From contig CAMHGU010000089.1 in NCBI GenBank assembly GCA_946184715.1, positions 1 through 8,756 on the forward strand: 8,756 nt of DNA, given 5' to 3'. Made by a program: the position numbers and the translations under genes. Origin of the DNA: an uncultured bacterium (lineage in GTDB: Bacteria > Bacteroidota > Bacteroidia > Bacteroidales > Muribaculaceae). Positions within the stretch are counted from its first letter, which is position 1, and every line of letters starts with the position of its first letter. Of this stretch, positions 1 through 5,827 are shown piece after piece. Under the pieces are notes generated by a model that was not told the origin of the DNA, searched no databases, and saw only the letters and a program-made list of their open reading frames with translations.

Positions 1-1518
1 CAAAGCCCCGTAAAGGTGAGCATCAACCAGTTCTACGGCATCGAAATCAACGACTTCGCCGTCACCGTGGCCACCACAGCCCTCTGGATTAGCGAGGCCC
101 AAATGCTGGCTGAGACCGAGCGCATCATCAGCCACGACATCGACTTCCTGCCCCTCAAGTCCTACTCCAACATCGTGGAAGGCAACGCCCTGCGCCTCGA
201 CTGGGCCGACGTGGTGCCCCCCGACCGCCTCAGCTACATCATCGGCAACCCGCCTTTCGTGGGCGCCCGGATGATGGACACGAGCCAAAAGGCCGATGTG
301 CTCGACATCTTCGGGCCGCATTGGCGCAACGTGGGCAACCTCGACTACGTCACCTGCTGGTACAAGAAAACCGCCGACCTGCTCACCGTCGCCCCGCAAG
401 CGCGGGCCGCGCTGGTATCCACCAACAGTATTTGCCAGGGCGAACAGGTAGCCAACCTCTGGGAGCCCCTCTTTGCCGACGGCATCAAGATAAACTTCGC
501 CCACCGCACCTTCCGTTGGGACAGCGAAGCCAACGATATGGCCCACGTGCATTGCGTAATCGTAGGCTTCAGCCGCAGCGACACAGCCCCGCGCCTCATC
601 TTCGACGACGACCGACGCACCGAAGCCTCCAATATCAACGCCTATCTGCTCGATGCCCCCGATGCCTTCGTCGGCAGCCGCCAGCACCCCATCTGCGATG
701 TGCCGGAGATTGGTATTGGGAATCTTCCTATTGATGATGGTAACTATCTGTTTTCCAAAGAGGAGATGGAGGAGTTTATCAAACACGAGCCTAAGGCTGC
801 TCATTATTTTCGTCCGTGGTATGGCGCCGTTGAGTTTCTTCACCGACGTCCTCGATATTGCTTATGGCTTGGTGATTGTTCACCTGCGGAACTTCGTCAG
901 ATGCCCCTGTGCTTGAAAAGAGTCGAAGCAGTAAAAAATTTCAGGCTCGCCAGCAAACGTGGAGCGACAAGAAAGCTTGCCGATACCCCGACCCATTTCA
1001 GCACTGAGAATATGCCTAAAGCGAATTACATTGTAGTTCCTAAAACCTCATCCGAACGTCGCCGCTATATGCCTATTGGCTTTATGGCACCTGATGCTTT
1101 GTGCGGTGATGCGGTTTTCCTTATCCCCAATGCTACGCTGTACCACTTCGGGGTGTTGACCTCTAATGTGCATATGGCGTGGATGCGGGCGGTGTGCGGT
1201 AGGCTGGAAATGCGATACCGCTACTCTAAGGATGTGGTTTACAACAACTTCCCGTGGCCGGAGCCATCGGCCGAGCAGCGGGCGAGGATTGAAGCCACAG
1301 CGCAAGGCATCCTCGAGGCGCGAGCCCTCTACCCCGACTCGTCGCTCGCCGACCTCTACGACGAGCTCACGATGCCCGTGGTGCTGCGACGCGCCCACAT
1401 GGTCAACGACCGTGCCGTGATGCAGGCCTACGGCTTCCCCATCAGCCGCGACTTCACCGAGGCCCACTGCGTGGCCCGCCTCTTCACCCTCTACCGCCGC
1501 CTCGTCCCCGAGCCCTAA
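1..1518 (+). CDS. MmeI-like (type IIL/IIG) adenine-specific DNA methyltransferase, C-terminal part, 5' truncated by window edge
   Basis: This encodes the methyltransferase, target-recognition and C-terminal parts of a class I SAM-dependent N6-adenine DNA methyltransferase of the MmeI-like type. Family members modify a short asymmetric DNA site and often carry a nuclease at the N terminus, which would lie left of this window. The reading frame is open from base 1 (Q-S-P-V-K before the GTG at 16), so GTG 16 is an internal valine. Visible motifs are YGIEIND (34-54), the acidic SAM-binding region, and the catalytic NPPF (motif IV, 247-258) followed by VGARMM. A variable target-recognition region follows (about 700-1240), then NNFPWP (1243-1260) and a conserved helical C-terminal tail. 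It ends at TAA 1516-1518 and converges on ribBA. The central region has much lower GC than both flanks. Function is confident at family level; the recognition site and the presence of nuclease activity cannot be judged here. Confidence 0.88.
   Translation, partial: QSPVKVSINQFYGIEINDFAVTVATTALWISEAQMLAETERIISHDIDFLPLKSYSNIVEGNALRLDWADVVPPDRLSYIIGNPPFVGARMMDTSQKADVLDIFGPHWRNVGNLDYVTCWYKKTADLLTVAPQARAALVSTNSICQGEQVANLWEPLFADGIKINFAHRTFRWDSEANDMAHVHCVIVGFSRSDTAPRLIFDDDRRTEASNINAYLLDAPDAFVGSRQHPICDVPEIGIGNLPIDDGNYLFSKEEMEEFIKHEPKAAHYFRPWYGAVEFLHRRPRYCLWLGDCSPAELRQMPLCLKRVEAVKNFRLASKRGATRKLADTPTHFSTENMPKANYIVVPKTSSERRRYMPIGFMAPDALCGDAVFLIPNATLYHFGVLTSNVHMAWMRAVCGRLEMRYRYSKDVVYNNFPWPEPSAEQRARIEATAQGILEARALYPDSSLADLYDELTMPVVLRRAHMVNDRAVMQAYGFPISRDFTEAHCVARLFTLYRRLVPEP
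711..1240 (+). other. Probable target-recognition region of the methyltransferase, compositionally distinct
   Basis: Between the NPPF catalytic segment and the NNFPWP motif, base composition shifts sharply. Hand counts of 60-base lines give about 37-52% GC for most of 721-1140, against 63-73% in sampled lines of both flanks (181-300 and 1321-1380). Aspartate codons in this region are GAT 7 and GAC 0. Upstream in the same gene they are GAC 16 and GAT 5, and downstream GAC 5 and GAT 0. Phenylalanine shows the same trend: five TTT and four TTC inside, against one TTT and ten TTC upstream. The position agrees with where MmeI-like enzymes carry their specificity domain. The borders are approximate, set by eye from composition. 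I infer replacement of the specificity domain by recombination. Confidence 0.6.
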
Positions 1519-1544
1519 CCCCGCCGCCCTGCCGGCGTGCCCAT

Positions 1545-1561
1545 CGACCTTGAAAAGGTCG
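1545..1561. repeat. Short perfect hairpin (7-bp stem, 3-base loop)
   Basis: CGACCTT at 1545-1551 pairs exactly with AAGGTCG at 1555-1561 around a GAA loop. It lies between the methyltransferase stop and the larger hairpin, so it would be transcribed by read-through from either side. It may be an accessory part of the convergent terminator. No T-run directly follows it. Confidence 0.45.
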
Positions 1562-1564
1562 CAG

Positions 1565-1612
1565 CTTGTTAGCCCTACATTGACGCGCCATCGGCAATGC
1601 GGGGCTAACAAG
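1565..1612. terminator. Probable bidirectional terminator hairpin between convergent genes
   Basis: CTTGTTAGCCC (1565-1575) is the exact reverse complement of GGGCTAACAAG (1602-1612), an 11-bp stem. Inside it, after a symmetric 2+2 internal loop, CATTG (1578-1582) pairs with CAATG (1595-1599), leaving a 12-base apex. On the plus strand the stem is followed by TTTCTCTC, a weak T-rich tail. On the minus strand it is followed within about ten bases by CCTTTTC. Its place between the ends of two convergent genes supports a shared terminator. The imperfect T-tracts keep confidence moderate. Confidence 0.6.
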
Positions 1613-1678
1613 TTTCTCTCCCCGAGCGCAAGCGGCATCATTGGAGCGAGATTGCCGCGGGCCGGCGAGGGCTGAGGG

Positions 1679-2902
1679 TTACTTCACGTACTTGAGGTGG
1701 TGGCCCATGCGCTCCTTCTTGGTGTGCATATAGCGGGTGTTGAACTCGTTGGGCTTCACTTCGATGGGCACGTTATCGACGATTTCAATGCCGAACCCTT
1801 CGAGGCCTATGCGCTTCATCGGGTTGTTGGTGAGGAGGCGCATCTTGGTGATGCCGAGCTCGTGGAGGATGCCGGCGCCCACGCCGTAGCTGCGCTCATC
1901 GGCTTTGAACCCGAGGTGGAGGTTGGCATCGACGGTGTCGAGGCCCTGTTCCTGGAGCTTGTAGGCGCGTATTTTGTTCATCAGGCCTATGCCACGTCCC
2001 TCTTGGCTCATATATAGCACCACGCCTCGACCCTCTTTCTCAATCATCTGCATAGCGCGGTGGAGCTGCTCGCCGCAGTCGCAGCGCTTGGAGCCGAAGA
2101 TGTCGCCGGTCATGCACGAGGAGTGGACGCGCACGAGCACCGGCTCCTCCGGCTCCCACTCACCTTTGATGAGGGCGATGTGCTCGAGGCCGGTGGTCTT
2201 CTCCTTGAAAGGGATAAGGCGGAAATGGCCGTAGGCGGTGGGCATATCCACCTCTTCGCCGCGCTCGATAAGGCGCTCGCGCTTGAGGCGGTACTCAATG
2301 AGGTCTTTGATGGCGATGATGGGGAAGCCGTGGTCGCGGGCTATCAGGGCGAGCTGCGGCAGGCGGGCCATAGTGCCGTCGGGGTTGATAATCTCGATAA
2401 GTGCGGCTGCGGGAGCGAGGCCGGCAAGGCGGGTGAGGTCGATGGCGGCCTCGGTGTGGCCGGCGCGCTCGAGCACGCCTTTGTCGCGTGCGCGCAGCGG
2501 GTGGATGTGGCCGGGACGGCCGAGGTCGGACGGCTGCGTGGCGGCGTCGGCCAGGGCGCGAATGGTGGCGGCGCGGTCGTGCATCGACACTCCGGTGGTG
2601 CAGCCGTGGCCCAAGAGATCGACGGTGACGGTGAAGGGCGTGCCGAGCATCGAGGTGTTGTCGTCAACCTGCATCTCCAGCCCGAGCTGGCTGCAGCGCT
2701 CGGTGGAGACGGGGGTGCACAGCTCGCCGCGTCCCTCGCTAATCATAAAGTTGACCTTCTCGGGGGTGACGTGCTCGGCCGCTATGATGAAGTCGCCTTC
2801 GTTCTCACGGTTCTCGTCGTCGACTACTATCACGAAGCCGCCCGAGCGAAATTGCTCTATGGCCTCGTCGATGCTATTGAGGATTATCGGTTGTGTCGTC
2901 AT
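1679..2902 (-). CDS. ribBA: Bifunctional 3,4-dihydroxy-2-butanone-4-phosphate synthase / GTP cyclohydrolase II
   Basis: RibBA supplies both branches of riboflavin synthesis in the cytosol. The N-terminal domain (about residues 1-205) converts ribulose 5-phosphate to 3,4-dihydroxy-2-butanone 4-phosphate plus formate. The C-terminal domain (about 210-385) opens GTP to the diaminopyrimidine precursor. RibB signatures are DDENRENEGD (28-37, metal and substrate loop), GCTTGVS (100-106), RPGHIHPLRA (129-138), and H149 and E170 at the positions of the E. coli catalytic His/Glu pair. GTP cyclohydrolase II signatures are the zinc cysteines C263, C274 and C276, then SQEGRGIGL (299-307) and LLTNNPMKR (356-364). 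The length of 407 residues is normal for the fusion and both halves look intact. The ATG at 2902 lies inside the 3' end of the upstream permease gene, a 29-base overlap in another frame, so co-transcription and probably translational coupling are expected. No FMN riboswitch is visible because there is no leader. Confidence 0.97.
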   Translation of the reverse strand: MTTQPIILNSIDEAIEQFRSGGFVIVVDDENRENEGDFIIAAEHVTPEKVNFMISEGRGELCTPVSTERCSQLGLEMQVDDNTSMLGTPFTVTVDLLGHGCTTGVSMHDRAATIRALADAATQPSDLGRPGHIHPLRARDKGVLERAGHTEAAIDLTRLAGLAPAAALIEIINPDGTMARLPQLALIARDHGFPIIAIKDLIEYRLKRERLIERGEEVDMPTAYGHFRLIPFKEKTTGLEHIALIKGEWEPEEPVLVRVHSSCMTGDIFGSKRCDCGEQLHRAMQMIEKEGRGVVLYMSQEGRGIGLMNKIRAYKLQEQGLDTVDANLHLGFKADERSYGVGAGILHELGITKMRLLTNNPMKRIGLEGFGIEIVDNVPIEVKPNEFNTRYMHTKKERMGHHLKYVK

Positions 2903-4835
2903 AAGATGGATTTACGGGGTTGTTATCGTGTTGGCTCAAGTAAGCCGAGAGTTCTTCAGCTACGGCGTCGGCCTTGATGAGGTCGCGCTTGAGGTGCCGC
3001 TGGTGGAAGAGTCCCATAAAGTAGCCTGTGAGGCCTATGGGGAAGATGACCATCGCGGCCCAGGCCACGGCGGGGTAGTTGGTGGGGTGATAGAGGAGCA
3101 GCTTGCGGATTATGGGCATACGGCTCAGGCGGTGGATAAAGACGCCGTCGCGCGAATTTTGGAGGTAGAGCACCGTGGCCTCGGTGAGGTCGTAGAGGTC
3201 GTTGATGGCACGGCGGTCGAAGCCCTGGAGCCAGTATTGGCGATAGCTCTGGCGCTTGGGATAGCGCTTGAGGAAGGCGGCAATGGCGGCGCGGAGCTTG
3301 GCGAGCATAGCGATGCCCTCGGCGGGCACCATATCGTCCATCACTATCTCCTTAACCTCGAGGTGGCGCTTCTCGGCCTTGCCTATGAGGCGGAAGAGGA
3401 AGTTGCGATAGGTGTCGCTGTTGAATACGGCCGAGTCGTTGTTGGCCTTGTAGGTGAGGAAGCCGCCGAGCGGGGCGAGAACCGCCGTGCTGAGCCACAC
3501 GCCCATCCACACGGGCCACGTGCCGTCTTTGGCCATTCGCTGGCCGGTGTTGTCGATGATGTAGTAGATTACAAACATCATCACCGAAACCACGATAGGC
3601 ACGGCGAGGCCGCCTTTCTTGATTATGGAGCCGAGCGGCGCACCGATGAAGAAGAACACGAGGCAAGCCAGGGCCATAGTAAACTTCTTCTGCAGCTCTA
3701 CGCCGTGGCGGCGTATGTTGTCGTTGTAGTCGTTGATTGTCAAGCCTTTGAACTCGTAGTCTTGACGCACTTGATTAGCCTTGTCGATGGCGCGGCTTAC
3801 GATGGCGCGGCGCTGCCCTTGCGAGCCGGCGTTGAAGAGCGAGTCGATATCGACGGGGCGGTCGAGCCTGATGGGAGCCACCCTGGTCACCACTGATTTG
3901 CCCTGCTTCACGCTGCGCTTCTCGCGCTGGATGCCGTAGAACGGCTGGTCCATAAGGCTGCGGGCGTAGGTCTGGCCGAGGCTATCCACCTGGCGGCTCA
4001 CGGAGTCGATGGTGTGGCGCAGCTCGGCGATGTTCTTGCCCACGTAGTTGTGCTTCATCGCGTCGTCGTCGAGACGGTTGAAATTGGCGTCGAAGTTGAT
4101 GAGAAACTCCTTGCGGGTGAACGACTCGCGGCGATATGGCACCTGTCCCTGGGCCACGTTTTGGCCCTTCATATCCTCAAAGGTGTCGCCCTGGAAGAGC
4201 GTCAGGTGCAGGTGGCTCTTGTCGGCCGTGGTCTCGAGGCGGCCTGAATCGGCCACGATGACGTTGGCCGAGCTGCCGCGGCGGCTCACGTCGTAGATCA
4301 TCACGTTGTAGAGCATTCCGGTCTCGCGGTCTTTGCGCTCCACGAAGATGTTGTAGCCCTCAATCTCTTCGTAGAAGGCGCCCTCGGGAATGTCGAGCTC
4401 GGGCGACTTCTGGCGCATAGAGTAGAGCAGCGTCCACATCTTGAGCTGCGCCTTGGGCAGCACATTGTTCTGGAAGAAGAAGTCGGCCACGGTCACTAAG
4501 GCTACGGTGGCTATCAGCGGCGCCATTATGGTGGTGAGCTTCACGCCGGCCGATTTCATCGCCGTCAGCTCCAGCTTCTCGCCGAGGTTGCCGAATACCA
4601 TCAGCGAGGCCAGCAGAATGGCCAGCGGCAGCGCCAGCGGCACCAGCGTCAAGGCCGCGTAGAAGAACAGCTCCACTATCACGTGCAGCTCCAACCCCTT
4701 GCCCACGAGGTCGTCGACGTATTTCCACAGAAACTGCATCAGCACGATGAAAAGGCATATAAAGAACGTCATCGCAAACAATGGTACAAATGTCTGCAAC
4801 ACAAACGTATAGAGCCTCTTAATATGCAATCGCAT
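2874..4835 (-). CDS. LptF/LptG-family lipopolysaccharide export permease, long Bacteroidota form
   Basis: This is an inner-membrane permease of the LptB2FG type, which extracts lipopolysaccharide and passes it to the periplasmic bridge. I chose ATG 4835 (653 residues, starting MRLHIKRLYTF), where the normal family N terminus begins. An in-frame ATG at 4898 would add 21 residues but lies upstream of the likely promoter. Transmembrane segments are near residues 11-37, 52-81 and 100-121, then 385-405, 409-428 and 442-462. The stretch LQKKFTMALACLVFFFIGAP (381-400) is the family hallmark before transmembrane segment 4. The periplasmic region (about 122-384) carries a jellyroll-like part plus a charged, probably helical insert (about 255-380). 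A C-terminal extension (about 465-653) holds a charged cytoplasmic part, one more hydrophobic segment (588-610) and a polar tail. Canonical members are about 360 residues. The sequence alone does not decide whether it acts as LptF or LptG. Confidence 0.88.
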   Translation of the reverse strand: MRLHIKRLYTFVLQTFVPLFAMTFFICLFIVLMQFLWKYVDDLVGKGLELHVIVELFFYAALTLVPLALPLAILLASLMVFGNLGEKLELTAMKSAGVKLTTIMAPLIATVALVTVADFFFQNNVLPKAQLKMWTLLYSMRQKSPELDIPEGAFYEEIEGYNIFVERKDRETGMLYNVMIYDVSRRGSSANVIVADSGRLETTADKSHLHLTLFQGDTFEDMKGQNVAQGQVPYRRESFTRKEFLINFDANFNRLDDDAMKHNYVGKNIAELRHTIDSVSRQVDSLGQTYARSLMDQPFYGIQREKRSVKQGKSVVTRVAPIRLDRPVDIDSLFNAGSQGQRRAIVSRAIDKANQVRQDYEFKGLTINDYNDNIRRHGVELQKKFTMALACLVFFFIGAPLGSIIKKGGLAVPIVVSVMMFVIYYIIDNTGQRMAKDGTWPVWMGVWLSTAVLAPLGGFLTYKANNDSAVFNSDTYRNFLFRLIGKAEKRHLEVKEIVMDDMVPAEGIAMLAKLRAAIAAFLKRYPKRQSYRQYWLQGFDRRAINDLYDLTEATVLYLQNSRDGVFIHRLSRMPIIRKLLLYHPTNYPAVAWAAMVIFPIGLTGYFMGLFHQRHLKRDLIKADAVAEELSAYLSQHDNNPVNPSYDDTTDNPQ

Positions 4836-4858
4836 CGCTAATTCGCTATTTGGTGGTG

Positions 4859-4890
4859 CAAAATTAGCTAAATTCCTCGATTTTTCGTAA
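4859..4890 (-). promoter_or_regulatory. Probable promoter of the permease-ribBA operon
   Basis: On the minus strand TAATTTTG (plus coordinates 4866 down to 4859) matches the Bacteroidota -7 consensus TAnnTTTG exactly. Twenty bases upstream is TTAC (4890-4887), a poor match to the -33 TTTG. Transcription would start near 4852, giving a leader of about 17 bases before ATG 4835. This supports the shorter permease start. Confidence 0.6.
4864..4871. repeat. 8-bp palindrome TTAGCTAA in the divergent promoter region
   Basis: TTAGCTAA is a perfect palindrome covering the end of the permease -7 element and the presumed -33 position of the rpiB promoter. It could be an operator half or chance in AT-rich DNA. 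There is no second copy nearby to support regulator binding. Confidence 0.25.
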
Positions 4891-4895
4891 GTTTG
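4864..4895 (+). promoter_or_regulatory. Probable promoter of the rpiB-thioesterase-dprA operon
   Basis: TAAGTTTG (4888-4895) fits the Bacteroidota -7 consensus TAnnTTTG. TTAG (4864-4867), three of four matches to TTTG, sits exactly 20 bases upstream. The expected transcription start is near 4902, with a leader of about 27 bases before ATG 4929. The element interlocks with the divergent permease promoter. Confidence 0.6.
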
Positions 4896-4928
4896 CAATG
4901 CTAATTAACCATAATACCGCATAACGAA

Positions 4929-5381
4929 ATGAGTATAGTGAACGAAAACACAGTGATAGGCCTCGCGTCGGACCACGCGGGCTACGACATCAAGCAAGTG
5001 GTAAAGGCGTATCTCGACGAGCGCGGCATCGCCTATAAGGACTTCGGCACCTACGACCACGCGAGCTGCGACTACCCCGACTTTGCCCACGCTCTGGCCG
5101 CAGCCATTGAGGCCGGCGAGTGCTACCCGGGCATCGCCGTGTGCAGCACCGGCAACGGCATCAATATGGCGCTCAACCACCACCACGACATTCGCTCGGC
5201 CCTCTGCTGGGCTCCCGAGCTGGCAATGTTTGCCCGCGCCCACAACAATGCCAACGTGCTCGTGCTCCCCGGCAACTACGTCTCGCCCCACATCGCCCGC
5301 GGCACCGTGGAGACTTTCCTCGCCACCGACTTCGAAGGCGGCCGCCACGAGCGCCGCGTCAATAAGATTCCGGTTGACTGA
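4929..5381 (+). CDS. rpiB: Ribose-5-phosphate isomerase B family (RpiB/LacAB) protein
   Basis: RpiB interconverts ribose 5-phosphate and ribulose 5-phosphate in the non-oxidative pentose-phosphate pathway, as a cytosolic homodimer; its product is the RibB substrate made use of by the neighbouring ribBA. The length of 150 residues is typical. Motifs are LASDHAGYD (12-20), the phosphate and substrate loop; DYPDFA (48-53); the active-site loop C72-S73-T74-G75, where C72 aligns with the E. coli catalytic Cys66 and T74 with Thr68; H105 in RAHNNANV at the place of E. coli His99; and the C-terminal EGGRHERRV. The loop reads CSTGNG where the E. coli enzyme has CGTGVG; I believe an N at the fifth position is usual in Bacteroidota. 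Other sugar-phosphate isomerisations (allose or galactose 6-phosphate) are possible for this family. It is the first gene of a three-gene run; the next starts 14 bases after its stop. Confidence 0.93.
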   Translation: MSIVNENTVIGLASDHAGYDIKQVVKAYLDERGIAYKDFGTYDHASCDYPDFAHALAAAIEAGECYPGIAVCSTGNGINMALNHHHDIRSALCWAPELAMFARAHNNANVLVLPGNYVSPHIARGTVETFLATDFEGGRHERRVNKIPVD

Positions 5382-5395
5382 TACCCCGCGCGCCG

Positions 5396-5818
5396 ATGAA
5401 CGACCCGATAATCGACACGAGCGCCTATGTCTTTTCGCTCGAAATCGCCGTGCGCGACTATGAGCTTGACAGCGAGGGCATTGTGAACAACGCCACCTAC
5501 CTCCACTATCTTGAGCACACGCGCCACCGGTTCTGCCAGTGGGCCGGAATGTCGTTCGCGCAGATGCAGCAGCGCGGCATAGTGCCGGTGCTCTCGCGCG
5601 TGGAAATCGACTACAAGACGCCCCTGCGTAGCGGCGACGTGATGCTCAGCTGCCTGCGGGTGGCGATGAAAGGCGTGAGGTTCGTATTCGAGCAGGACAT
5701 TTACAATAAAGCCACGGGCGATACCGTGGTGAAGGCCAAAGTGAGCTGTGTGGCGCTCGAGAACGGGCGCCTCACCCGCGGCGAAGCGCTGCGCGAGGCC
5801 TTCGCCCGATACCTCTGA
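5396..5818 (+). CDS. Acyl-CoA thioesterase, hotdog fold (4HBT/YbgC-like)
   Basis: A 140-residue single-domain hotdog protein of the 4-hydroxybenzoyl-CoA thioesterase/YbgC group, which hydrolyses acyl-CoA thioesters in the cytosol. The signature is in residues 20-41: RDYELDSEGIVNNATYLHYL, with D25 at the position of the catalytic aspartate of 4-hydroxybenzoyl-CoA thioesterase, followed by the long central helix. SRVEIDYKTPLRSGD (67-81) is the typical second conserved block, and KAKVSCVALENGR near the end fits the last strand. The substrate cannot be told from the sequence. ATG 5396 follows the rpiB stop by 14 bases, and dprA begins 9 bases after its own stop, so it should share the rpiB transcript. 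Whether it has a metabolic link to either neighbour is unclear. Confidence 0.88.
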   Translation: MNDPIIDTSAYVFSLEIAVRDYELDSEGIVNNATYLHYLEHTRHRFCQWAGMSFAQMQQRGIVPVLSRVEIDYKTPLRSGDVMLSCLRVAMKGVRFVFEQDIYNKATGDTVVKAKVSCVALENGRLTRGEALREAFARYL

Positions 5819-5827
5819 TGCCTGACG

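Noticed and set aside
1565..1612. Integron attC-like site, because of the GTTAG...CTAAC arms
   Set aside because: In attC sites the outer arms read TAAC at the left and GTTA at the right; here the order is reversed. There is no integrase or cassette array.
1048..1641. A minus-strand open frame of 197 residues reaching into the gap after the methyltransferase
   Set aside because: It is antisense to the conserved C-terminal part of the methyltransferase and crosses the terminator hairpin. It has no recognisable domain.
2238..3896. A 552-residue open frame on the plus strand across ribBA and the permease
   Set aside because: It runs antisense to two well-supported genes, its translation is low-complexity (Ser/Arg-rich, then Val/Glu/His-rich), and it follows the third-position GC bias of the real genes. 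It shows no recognisable domain.
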